This document shows positions 25,901 to 35,149 of a stretch of DNA of 64,000 nucleotides, piece by piece (position 1 is the first letter of the stretch; the number at the start of each line of letters is the position of its first letter). Both the position numbers and the translations under genes were made by a program. This DNA comes from Emmonsiellopsis sp. PD_33 (lineage: Eukaryota; Ascomycota; Eurotiomycetes; Onygenales; Ajellomycetaceae), in the NCBI GenBank assembly GCA_032988165.1, contig JANTQF010000017.1, positions 173,064 through 237,063 on the forward strand. Reading direction: 5' to 3'. A model generated the notes under the pieces. That model saw only the letters and a list, made by a program, of their open reading frames with translations, did not search any database and was not told the DNA's origin.

Positions 25901-26560
25901 ACCTACTGAAAGTTATATCTCTCTTGCCCTTAATGGCTGGATCAGCCCATTCAATGATGCATTTATGGCAGTAGTAGTGTACTTTATTGACTGTAATTAG
26001 AAGTTCTAGGAACTTATACTGGGATTTAAACACATTGAAACTGAGCACAGTGAGAGGGAGCTATCTGATATTATAATGAACATTATGAAGATATATGATA
26101 TTAAGAAGTAAATATTTAACATAATAATAAATAATGTGAGTAATAATATAATACTTATTATAAGTCTGAACACAGTAATATGAATGCTGAATTCATCAAC
26201 ATACATTAAGTAATATATTAAGATTTCATGCCTAGCTCATGTAATTTAGCTGGTTGTGAAGGAACTTCTGGACTCAATGAAGATTGATCTGGAAAATGAT
26301 AGAATAACTCAGAATTGGGATGATTCTATATTATCTAACCTCATATAAATGTAGAGTATCCCTCAGACACTAACAAAGATGAGCTTGCTGTTGCTTTGAG
26401 ATGTTATCTATAGACAATATGATTTCCTACTACATTTTTGTTATCTGTAGATAATAATGCTGAATGATTGCTGCTGACTCTATTTCACTAGATTTATCTA
26501 TTAATTAGATATATTAATATGAGTTTACAGTATAAATAAGCATTTTAGGATATCTAACAG
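22906..26560 (+). other. Degraded + strand coding traces of hAT2, unassigned
   Basis: Short open stretches occur (22906-23145, MPKCDSSYYLFIENLGFIN), and a longer reading through mutation stops at about 24180-24560 (NIKERLxMWENELITVRF, MISLARGFRLQMI, IPSIIKILExVLCKDLTLKN, SFYM). Another trace lies near 25860-26260 (YGSSSVLY, LEVLGTYTGI). These are probably the N-terminal exons of the hAT transposase or a third gene. I could not join them into one frame or recognise a domain. Several palindromes of the dispersed family interrupt the reading. Confidence 0.35.
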
Positions 26561-26569
26561 TCTGATATG

Positions 26570-27780
26570 AATAGAACAGGTAAAGTGCTAAAGTTACTAG
26601 TAATAAATGTAGCTACTCAATGGAATTCAACTTTCTATATGCTATGTTGTGCACTTAGACTCAGGATTTATATAAATAGGTATGTTGGAGATATTAATTG
26701 GCAAGTCAAATTTAAACTAGATAGGAATGAGTGGTAGTCAGTTGAGTATTTAATTGAGCTCATAAAATCTTTTGCTAAATATATGACTACACTTTTTATG
26801 ACAATGATCCTAACTCTCTCTATGATGCTTCAGCTGTATGAGAACCTATTCAATCATATTAATCATTATAAAGTAGCATTGGAGAGAAAGTGTTTGCACT
26901 GGAAGCACTTAATGTATGATACCTTATGTAAATATTATGAGAAGTTAATTAAATACTATATAGATATAAAAAAGGAGTATGGGTATCTCTATGTTATTAT
27001 AATAATTCTATCTCTAAATTAGAAATTAAAGCTCTTCAGTCAAGAAAGTTGGAATGATAATGACTATGAATGGCAAGGAAAGTACTGAAATCATTTCCAA
27101 GAAATGTATAATAAATATGTGTTTAAATTGTCTGGTAAAGATACACTATAATAGTAGTCTAGGCAATGAATGAGGTAATTAAATAATCTTTTTAACTTGA
27201 TCTTCAGTAATGTACCCAATAGCACTACCTTAATTGAAGTCAGTAGGAGGAATGAGATAAAGGAGTATCTGAACCAAAATTAGTTTATTACTCTCATGCA
27301 TGGAATATCTATTTATATTCATGTAGTGTACTAAATATTAATATAAAGTTAAGTGAGAAATATGATTACTTGTTGTACTAGAAGAAACATCATTTGTAGT
27401 ATCTTATTCTAGTATAAATAGTCTGAGATTATCTTTCAGTACCTGATTCAACTATTAGTATAGAATAGCTCTTCAATGTAGCTCATAATATTTATTATTA
27501 CTACTACAGTTATCTTAAGCTATTAATCTTGCAGACTCTGATGCTGAAGATGTGCTTGAATTAGATCATTCTAGATGAGAAGAAGAGTAAGTTAGCTGAA
27601 GAGAATGAGATGGTAGATGATAAGTTTAATAAAGATAGAGAGAATAATAACTTGATTTTAAGTAAGGTAGATGTAATTAGTGATATAGAGGATGAAGATA
27701 CTGATATTAATATATTATAAGGTGCTGGAGATGATAAGTCTGAAGATGATGTAGTTTCAGATAATTCAAGAAGAAGATAG
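26570..27780 (+). pseudogene. hAT transposase of hAT2, C-terminal half, degraded
   Basis: Reading through mutation stops shows the canonical fungal hAT core. LLVINVATQWNSTFYMLC lies near 26600. YLIELIKSFAKYMTTLF ... LQLYENLFNHINHYKVAL lies near 26745-26880, and KHLMYDTLCKYYEKLIKYY near 26910. The block YGYLYVIIIILSLNxKLKLF, SWNDNDYEW lies near 26980-27070. The C-terminal dimerisation block follows near 27425-27560 (DYLSVPDSTISIExLFNVAHNI), then an acidic tail to about 27780 (DEKKSKLAEENEMVDDK). It is on the opposite strand to the SNF2-like gene. Dead through many stops; hAT assignment is secure. It differs clearly from the hAT1 transposase. Confidence 0.85.
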
Positions 27781-28379
27781 TAATAAAATGATAAAGATTA
27801 GGAGCCTTCACTAAAGTAGATTTTAATTAGGTTGAATGATAGTTTCATATCAAGGCAATTTATAGTAACTAGATATTCAGTGACTTCCACACTCCCTAAT
27901 AATACATTAATCCCCTAACATCTCCTCAGTAATGTATTAACATCCTGACATCTTCCTGGTAGTGCATTAACCCCCTGAAGTTCACTCAGTTTAAGCCAGC
28001 CTGTATGTGAAAGAGGATCTCAAGCATTTAGTGACCTGAATTTCTTAGGAAAAGAATTGTGAAAAGAAGCAGCTGAGAGGTGTGAAGTAGAGGCTGTGAA
28101 AAAATAAGACAACTAGTGACTATAGGACATATGAAAGAAGAGGGCATTAAATATTGTACTGAATAAAGAGAGTAATAATTAATATTATTATCTATAAATA
28201 ATAATATATATTAATACAGAAAGAGAGGTTAGTTAAGATGATCTACTTCATTATATATATACAGACACTAGGTTATAAAATGTAGTTTTTAGTTTTTGGT
28301 TTGCAGCCATTTACTTTTCTAATATATAAGAGTGATGTGTTAAAAAAATGTGCAGCAGGTATTCAGGGCATAAATGTCA

Positions 28380-28569
28380 TATAACTATTCAGACTAACTT
28401 AATTGGGAAATTTATCTAAAGGTTCTGATTCTCTGAGTAATTCAGAGATTACTTGAGTTGAAAAAATACACAGTGTGAGTTAAGCTGAGTTATAATGGCA
28501 GGTGCTCAGGGTGAATTGAGGCAAATAATTTTAAGTCTGAGTCAAGTTTTAAACTTGGAATTACTTGGC
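28380..28569. repeat. Subterminal motif cluster, right end of hAT2
   Basis: Variants of the GAGTCAAG/CTTGAGTT motif in both orientations (ATTACTTGAGTTG near 28449, GAGTTAAGCTGAGTT near 28479, AAGTCTGAGTCAAGTT near 28533) mirror the left end. Confidence 0.65.
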
Positions 28570-28584
28570 CTTGTCTGCACTCTA
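28570..28584 (-). repeat. Right terminal inverted repeat of hAT2
   Basis: CTTGTCTGCACTCTA, exact reverse complement of 16210-16224; followed by AGTAAAT (28585-28591), also found at 16200-16206. Confidence 0.9.
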
Positions 28585-28589
28585 AGTAA

Positions 28590-30277
28590 ATCTGCTGAAT
28601 TCATTTGATTATTTAATAGCTTTATAAGACTTATTAGATTTGATAGATATAGTAGATTCAGTGCAACTAGTATATTAGTAGGTAGGTTAAATATCAGATT
28701 AAATAGATTTAGTAAAGAATATAATAAATATAGAAGATAAGAAGGTCTTTTACTCATTATCTTCATTAAATATCTTATTATTATTATATTTATTAAATTA
28801 CTCATTTCATTTTACACAGATATTATAGGAGCACTTAAAGGAAATATAACAACTAGTATATTAGACTGTATAGATTGATTTGAAGTCTCAGATATAGCCT
28901 CAGCTTCAGTTATCTTTTTTGAATATTTTAAATTCTATTTAAGAAGTCTCTTGATGAGTCTATTACTTAGAACCTGCAGTATAACCTTATTCTTTATTAT
29001 ATTAAATATTCAGCTACTAATCTTACTGATAACCATTAGAATATAGAGGTCATTCAGTGAGATTTAGCAGACTCTCTTATTATAATTTCTATAGTTTAAA
29101 TACTAATATCATCATTACTTCTTTAGTTCTCTACTTAATCAATTAAATTTATTTTTTTTATCATATTTAGTCTTCAATTCAGCACATTATTTAATAATAG
29201 ATATAATACAGGCAGATTTTTTTATAGTATTTTCTACAGTATTCTCATCATTAGCTATATTTATAATATAAGGTGATTTTACCAGCTATATAGGAGATTC
29301 TAGATCATTTTTAACATCTTTTGTGCATTTTTTGAAGATTAACTTAGTTAATCATATAGTTTCTACCTCTATAGCTGTAGCTACAGCTACTATAATCTTA
29401 GTATTAATAATTTTCCCCTTGAAATACATCATCAATTCAACCTTAAAACTCTTACTATTACTTTTCTTATATTACTCTAGTAGTAGGCAGATCTCATCAC
29501 TATCATACTAAGTATTAAAGATAAATGTATCTTTTATTTTTCACTTACTCTTAGAGTAAATTATAATAATATAGTTAAATCTTATCTTCTTTCCTAAATT
29601 ATTCTTATTTTATTTCCTTGAGATTTTATGAGTATTAATCTCTATGCAGGCCAGTAATATCATCTTATCTGTAAAGTAGAGCTTGAATATGAAGAATATA
29701 GAAATCTTTTCACCTATTATTATAATATATTAATAAAGGCTAAATGAGATGATTCCTTCATCATCATTACTTAGAATCTAACTGATATTAGAGTAGAAAG
29801 AGCTGTATTAAGTCTCTAACTCTAGTTTTAACTTTAGCTCTGATAATAATAATAATATAGTAAATAGTATCTCATACTCTGATATTAGTAATAACTGTAG
29901 AGATGATTCTCACTTAGAGGATTAATTCTCTAATAATGAAAAGAATTTCAGAAAGATCTTCTTCTTATTTTTTTATTCTTATCTTTCTTATCTATCTCAT
30001 CATCTATATTTATCATTATAATGACTACTAAATTAGGAAATTAAATTCATAATAGTAGTATGAGAGTAATCTAAACTATCTGCAGGGTAGTCTTTTACCT
30101 CTTCAGTACAGACTTTCTCTTTATAGGCTTATTAACAGTCTTTATAGTAGCTACATTCTGTAGGGTCCCCTTCATGGTAGCTGCTGCATTTAGGGTAGCT
30201 TTTACATTATTATAAGAATGTATTTTACAGGTTTTTAAGCTATTTAAATAGTAAGAATAGGTCACTGAGGTAGGCAT
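28590..30277 (-). pseudogene. Unclassified degraded coding sequence interrupted by hAT2
   Basis: - strand reading from ATG 30277 (MPTSVTYSYYLNSLKTCK, then a Thr/Lys/Ala-rich basic stretch IKTVNKPIKRKSVLKR). It continues through mutation stops: YDSDEICLLLE and FKVELMMYFKGKIINTKI near 29300-29520, and ITEAEAISETSNQSIQSN near 28880. It ends in a stretch whose Leu/Asn/Tyr pattern suggests a former Pro-rich region near 28560-28700. The reading runs into the right end of hAT2 and may continue on the other side below 16209. No domain recognised. Possible identities are a retroelement gag-like protein or another transposon gene. Confidence 0.4.
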
Positions 30278-30313
30278 CTTAAAAAGAGGTGGATATAGAG
30301 TAATTATATGCAA

Positions 30314-30712
30314 AAAATAGAGTTAAAAACACATGTTTTGATGGGTAGAAAGGTTTGTTTATTTTTCTCATCTCTATTTTCTATGCTGGGTGGGAATGAC
30401 ATGCATTTTTTTGGTGTGTGTTTCTGTCAAGGGTTGAATCATGTGACTTTTGCATGGTTTTTGCAAGGCATAATAACTAACTAGTTGACTTATTTAGTTC
30501 CCTGCCCAAGACAGGAAATGACGCAGCAATGCTGATGAAATAGGTAAACATCCAACAGTTAGTAGTAGATAACAGTCAGTAACTCCTCTGTTAACTTACC
30601 CTACCTCCGTCTTGACTACTATATAACTCCTCCGAAAAGATCCTGTAAATGCTTATTTTTATTAAATCTTACCCTGAGCAGATCTCCACAGAATTAAAAT
30701 TAAAATAAAACC
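30314..30712 (+). promoter_or_regulatory. Border of the AT-rich block and upstream region of the ankyrin gene
   Basis: Within this stretch CpG dinucleotides reappear (from about 30519) and the base composition returns to normal, so the isochore border lies near 30.3-30.5 kb. A TATA-like TATATAA lies near 30619, about 95 bases before the ATG at 30713. No coding sequence is seen, in particular no NACHT domain that could be an upstream exon of the next gene. Confidence 0.5.
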
Positions 30713-32887
30713 ATGTCAACAGCACCAGTACTACTACTACCTAATAAAATACCCGCCCGACACCACCATTTCCTCGACTCCCTCGACAGCAAAGAAGAAC
30801 CCGCCACCAGCATCCAGCTTGCCTTCAGAATCATACAAATCTCAGACACACAGCAGCGTTCACTAACAGAAAACGAACTCGTCGATGCTCTCGCCGTCGA
30901 CGATGACGACGATCATTTCAACGCGGAGAGAAGAGAACCCATTCGGAAAACGCTGCGCCGCTTCAAGGAGCGTGGGTTTGTCTCCAAAACTACAACTGTA
31001 GCCGTGGGACAGAAAACTGTGCGCTGGGATGAGTCGCGGAGTGATTACTGCGCGGATGTTGTGGATGTGGATGGATCAGGGGATGCGGGGGGATTACCAT
31101 CTGAAGATAGATGGATTCAAGAAGCGCACGCTGTATTTGCCAGGATTTGCCTTGTGTATCTCCAACACTTGGCAACGAGCAAAAGCCATCGGGTGAAGGA
31201 CTTCCCCTTTGCACACTACGCAGCACGCTTTGGGATGAGGCATGCGGAGAAAGCTGAGGAGGAGCAAAACATAGCGCTAGCCACGCTGGAAGCCTCCTTT
31301 TTGTCCTCTGCAACCTGTGTGCAGAAGTGGCTACAGATTCATGACGACGAGCAGCAGCAGCTTTGGGATCTCCTCATCCAGCAACGCTATGACTGGGCAC
31401 TGGGACGTCGGAGCCCTCTATACCATGCCGCTTTCTATGGGCTCGGACACGCGATGAAGCTCCTATTTGCTAGTAGGGGGGAAGAGGCAGAGTCCACAAT
31501 TGCCGCTGACAGTGATGCGATGCAAGAGGCCCTTTACGCCGCCTGCTTTCAAGGCCGGCTATCAATCCTTCACGATCTGCTCCGACGCGGCGTAAGCGCC
31601 AACGCGGACTACGGCCCCTTGGAGACCCCCCTGGTGGCTGCGGCTGCAGGCGGACACGCAGATATCCTGCAATGTCTCCTAACGCACGGCGCAACTTTCC
31701 CGACGGACTTGGATGGCTGTCACCCGCTTGTTGTAGCTGCAATTATGCGCCATCAGCAGGTTGTGGGGATAGTTGCACACCACCTCGACGAAGGGGAACG
31801 CCAACATGCGCTCGACTATGCTCTCATGACGCTTGTGAAGCGGAATAGTAACGTTTTCGATGATGCTATTGATGCGCTGCTGCGGGCTGGAGCTGACACG
31901 CTGTGTGTCCTGGTTGGGGAGGAGCAGACGGCTTTAGAAACGGTGCTCATGGGCGGATCTCATTCTACCGTGAGATCACTGATAGCGGCAAGCGATCCGC
32001 AAGCGCTGCGGCTGAGTATTGAACGGTATCTACAGTCAGTTGCGGCTTCTGGCGATGCGGACCTGGTGGAGTTTCTTCTATCCAGATCAGGCCAAATGGG
32101 CGTCGAGCAGCTGTCTAGATATATCAACCGCGCCCGCCTCATCTCTGCTGTGAGAGCCGGGGCACCAACCCCGGACGAGCTGCAGGATTTGCTAAACAAG
32201 GAGCCAAAATGGCAGGACATCCGTGACCGGGACGGCCGCAGTCTCCTCCGCCTCGCTGTACGGAAAGGCCGGACAGAAACCCTAGCTCTTCTCTTCCGCC
32301 ACATGCAAAACGAACCAGCATTAGCGCAGGAGGATACACTTGATTATGCCCTCCTAGAAGCCGTCCAACTCGAGTCCAAAGATACAGTCAACTTCCTTCT
32401 TACTAGTACGCGTGCCGCGGAACCCGGGTCCCCAGATTGCATTCAAGTCGTCACTGCCAAGCATCTCCACGCAGCAGCTCGCATGCGCAATCTAGACATC
32501 TTTCGCATGCTCCTCGCAGCAGCTCCAGCGGACAGCGACCTTTCTCTGCGCGACGACATGGGAACGACTCTGCTGCACACCATCGCGGCAGCACACCACT
32601 ATAGGGAGGCGGAGCTCACCGATTGGGCCTCGCCGGCGCTCGATGCTCTGCTGCGTCACCATCCGCCCCTGGAAGAAAAGGATGCGCTCGGGAGAACGGC
32701 GTTGCATTGCGCTGCTGCTTTTGGAAATACTGGGATGGTGAAGATATTACTGGAACATGGGGCGAGGGCGGAGAATGTGGTGGTTGATGACGTTGTGGTG
32801 GTGGGGAGAATCCTGCCTCCATATGCAGATGATGTTATAGCATGTAGGGATCTCCTGGACTCTCGCAAGACAGCTGGAGGAAGCTGA
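30713..32887 (+). CDS. Ankyrin-repeat protein resembling the C-terminal half of a NACHT-ankyrin NLR
   Basis: A single 724-residue frame. Residues about 30-180 look like the winged-helix/linker part after NACHT in fungal NLRs: SIQLAFRIIQISDTQQRSLT followed by ENELVDALAV, then AHAVFARICLVYLQHL and PFAHYAARFGMRH. The rest is ankyrin-type repeats, clearest near residues 233, 273, 304-355, 507, 583-640 and 660-690 (GRTALHCAAAFGN). Fungal NACHT-ankyrin proteins are linked to non-self recognition. The NACHT NTPase itself is absent and the gene starts about 400 bases from the AT-rich block, so this may be a truncated gene. The ATG has a good context (AAACCATGTC). An ankyrin-like tail continues in the +1 frame after the stop. 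Function not known. Confidence 0.75.
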   Translation: MSTAPVLLLPNKIPARHHHFLDSLDSKEEPATSIQLAFRIIQISDTQQRSLTENELVDALAVDDDDDHFNAERREPIRKTLRRFKERGFVSKTTTVAVGQKTVRWDESRSDYCADVVDVDGSGDAGGLPSEDRWIQEAHAVFARICLVYLQHLATSKSHRVKDFPFAHYAARFGMRHAEKAEEEQNIALATLEASFLSSATCVQKWLQIHDDEQQQLWDLLIQQRYDWALGRRSPLYHAAFYGLGHAMKLLFASRGEEAESTIAADSDAMQEALYAACFQGRLSILHDLLRRGVSANADYGPLETPLVAAAAGGHADILQCLLTHGATFPTDLDGCHPLVVAAIMRHQQVVGIVAHHLDEGERQHALDYALMTLVKRNSNVFDDAIDALLRAGADTLCVLVGEEQTALETVLMGGSHSTVRSLIAASDPQALRLSIERYLQSVAASGDADLVEFLLSRSGQMGVEQLSRYINRARLISAVRAGAPTPDELQDLLNKEPKWQDIRDRDGRSLLRLAVRKGRTETLALLFRHMQNEPALAQEDTLDYALLEAVQLESKDTVNFLLTSTRAAEPGSPDCIQVVTAKHLHAAARMRNLDIFRMLLAAAPADSDLSLRDDMGTTLLHTIAAAHHYREAELTDWASPALDALLRHHPPLEEKDALGRTALHCAAAFGNTGMVKILLEHGARAENVVVDDVVVVGRILPPYADDVIACRDLLDSRKTAGGS

Positions 32888-32975
32888 GGTAAAAGTATTA
32901 ATTAATGGGGCCAAGCATTGGGACGTTGAGATTGAAAATCGTGCACATCGAACACCTCTTGGAGGCTGTCATTAG
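32841..32975 (+). pseudogene. Ankyrin-like segment in the +1 frame overlapping the end of the ankyrin gene
   Basis: An open +1 frame reads ARQLEEAEVKVLINGAKHWD and then VEIENRAHRTPLGGCH, which resembles the end of one ankyrin repeat and the start of the next (VKVLINGA ... NRAHRTPL). It suggests that the upstream frame lost its C-terminus through a one-base shift or an unrecognised intron near 32770-32870. Confidence 0.45.
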
Positions 32976-33581
32976 GATTGTCAGGGCCTACATTACTAGT
33001 AGTAGTTAGCTGTGGGCCTGCGGTCATTCTTTTTTCTTTTTTATGGTTATTCACTCTCTGAAGTCATGATATTTATATTGAAGCCACGTTCATTCATAAA
33101 TCAACTGTAGTCTGTTTTTACGGCGGTGGTTAATGCTTACACTACCTGCCTCTTACAAATTTGTTAGCTCTGCAATAAATTTCCATACCAAAATAAGAGG
33201 CTTGAGTGTATTACGTATTTTATGCTGGATATCTGGCACTTTTTCTTCTTTTATATGAAGGATTGTTTCTAATTCTTTTCAAGTTAATGTGTAAAAATAC
33301 ATATTATTATCATCAATACTAAGCATGAGGATCATTATAATGAGATAGACCTAAATAAACCGAAATGCACAAAAAAAAAAAAGGGGGGGGGAGGGGGAGG
33401 AGAAAGTTCCCAAGGACGCTCTGATGGCCAGCATCATTCTGCCACCAGGTTCATTCGCTTTGCAGGGGAAATAAAGAAAACAGATAAGTAAGCAAACAAA
33501 ACAAAAACAAGACTGAAACAAAAAAGGCAAGGAAAAAATAACACAGCGCTCCTTAATCCACAGATTATCCATCTCCCCCTC
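32976..33581. other. Intergenic region between two convergent genes
   Basis: No gene seen. It contains a poly-A/poly-G run (about 33370-33405) and AT-rich 3' flanks of the ankyrin gene and the - strand gene that follows. Confidence 0.6.
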
Positions 33582-35149
33582 CTACTGCCCCCGGCGACGG
33601 TCGGCATTTCGCCATACGAGCTGGCCGCCTTGAAGGTCTAGATAGACATGTCTACCTTGCCGCGAATCAAAGACCAGAGTTCCCGGTGCCATGGCATGCG
33701 TAGTATGACCGGTGCTAGCAAGCCGGTACGTAAATTGGTTGGTCGTTCCGTTGAAACGGATATCCTGCATCTCGCCCGTAGTCGGTGTCCGGGCCCGCGG
33801 CGGGGAGACCGGTACTGGAGATATATTCATCGAGCTAGGTGGGGATGATAATGGGCTAGATGATTGATCTGTCCGTTGACCTCGGGGTGGTGTTCTTGGA
33901 GCACCCGAAGGAGAAGTGCGGTAAGGTAGTGACTGAGGAGGCAAACGAGGGGGCGAACTTCCGGGTGGTGAAGGTGTGTTTCGAGCGGACGCGTTTCTAG
34001 GGGGCAGGCTCCCCCGAGGCGAATTTCCCTGGGAAGGACTTGGGGATAAACAACGGCATTCGCGGGAGGCTTCCGTGCTGTAATCCCCGTAGAGAGCTGT
34101 CGATAGTCGTTGTCCCGACGTTCCCAGGCAGAAAGTGGTGGGTAGGTTACCTGAATCAAAGTATCACCCCCAGCAGCCATCATGTGCAACCACCAGAGGG
34201 CAAGCTTAACCGTAAGCTTTCCGGGACCAGAGTTTGTCCATGGGATACTGGCCATATCTATAACCACATGCTCGCTTGTTGAGGAAGCACTATGAAAGGA
34301 TAAATCCAGGGCGTGCCTGCTCGGGGACGAACTCATCATGCTGATGTCTGACGTTGAAGACTGATTTCGCTGGTGCCCTGGAGTTGAGATGGCACGGGTC
34401 GGTCGCTGGGTTGCAATCCCATCTCCTATTTTATCCTTTTGGAATCGCATGGCCACAAGCTCGAAGTCTGTGACTAAATATCCATACCGGACATTCCTTT
34501 GACGGGTGCAGTAGAATTCGACTTGTGCAAGGGGCCACAGATATGCCCCCTTCCCCACTTTTTTACTATCCATCTGCCATTTTCTGGATAATTTTGTTTC
34601 TCCGGGAAGGATGTTGGACCAAATGTTAGGATCCTGATTTGCTCGTATACCAGCCCAATCAGGGTACCCCGTTTTATCGATAGAGGTATCGTCAAATCCA
34701 CTGTCATCGCCTGTTGCTTTCCCCTTTCCTTTGGTATCCGGGGCGGCCTTGTTCAGTGACTTCCTTGTCTGTCCGCCGCGGGCCATGTATGGCTGATCCA
34801 GTTCACGGCCGTGGAATAGCCGATTCCAGGCCTGTTCTAGGCCCTCGTTGACTTGAGGGACTACTGCTCGCGTGAGCAAATGTTCGACCGTATCCTCATC
34901 GCGAATTATTGTCTCGGACGACTTAAGGCTTGGAGATACGGCACCCGGCCGGTTCATTTTCTCCCCTAGTGTGTTCCCGTAGCATTTCATCAATGTCCCA
35001 TAGTCGAAGTCTGTCCATGTTCGCTGGACTAGAACGCTTGTAACATCGAATTTTGACGGAAGGCCCTCCAAGGAATGAGTACGGTTTATACCCGGGTTAG
35101 GTTCAGTCAAATAATCGAGAAGGGTTGGCTCTCTAGCGGAAGGAGCCAT
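33582..35149 (-). CDS. Hypothetical protein with a possible PD-(D/E)XK-like segment and a Pro/Ser-rich tail
   Basis: Two exons, 35149-34151 and 34028-33582, joined across a 122-bp intron (34150-34029; donor GTAACC, acceptor TCCTTCCCAG), giving 481 residues. Without splicing the frame runs into an unlikely His/Leu-rich stretch, whereas the spliced frame continues through a Ser/Pro-rich linker (GNSPRGSLPPRN, SSPLSSPPSS) to a compact C-terminus (EMQDIRFNGTTNQFTY ... LVFDSRQGRHVYLDL). Residues about 170-250 contain NILPGETKLSRKW, then LWPLAQVEFYCTR and VRYGYLVTDFELVAMRF. These recall fungal nuclease-fold proteins with an E-x-K and a following Q. That similarity is my inference and is weak. No homologue is recognised with confidence. 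It neighbours other accessory-type genes at the isochore border. Confidence 0.6.

Larger units (their letters stand above)
16911..28204. repeat. Dispersed palindrome family, consensus about TTRTCYRTRGAYAATAA
   Basis: At least 16 short near-palindromes lie within hAT2, in coding and non-coding parts. They are near 16911, 17041 (GTTGTCTCTGGACAAC), 17092, 18739, 19724, 20829, 20864, 20905, 21676, 22686, 22983, 23023 (TTGTCTGTGGATAATAAT), 23598, 23638, 26404, 26441 and 28183. The variants differ mostly by C/T and G/A, pointing to a less AT-rich ancestor of the form TTGTCY..RGACAA. I saw none of this form in hAT1, the gypsy element or the gene-rich half. Function unknown. Confidence 0.7.
16210..28584 (+). 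mobile_element. 12.4-kb hAT-type element 'hAT2' carrying an SNF2-like helicase
   Basis: The ends are perfect 15-bp inverted repeats: TAGAGTGCAGACAAG at 16210-16224 and its complement at 28570-28584. AGTAAAT occurs beside both ends (16200-16206 and 28585-28591), two bases off on the left, probably a worn target duplication. Inside both ends are clusters of a GAGTCAAG/CTTGACTC-like subterminal motif. The element holds a degraded hAT transposase on the + strand (right part), a degraded SNF2-family helicase gene on the - strand (left part), a central 206-bp tandem duplication and a dispersed palindrome family. It differs in ends, genes and size from hAT1. It is about twice the size of most hAT elements, which usually encode little besides transposase. 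Confidence 0.8.

Noticed and set aside
33371..33405. A/G homopolymer run as a terminator or quadruplex
   Set aside because: Simple repeat in an intergenic spacer; no support for function.
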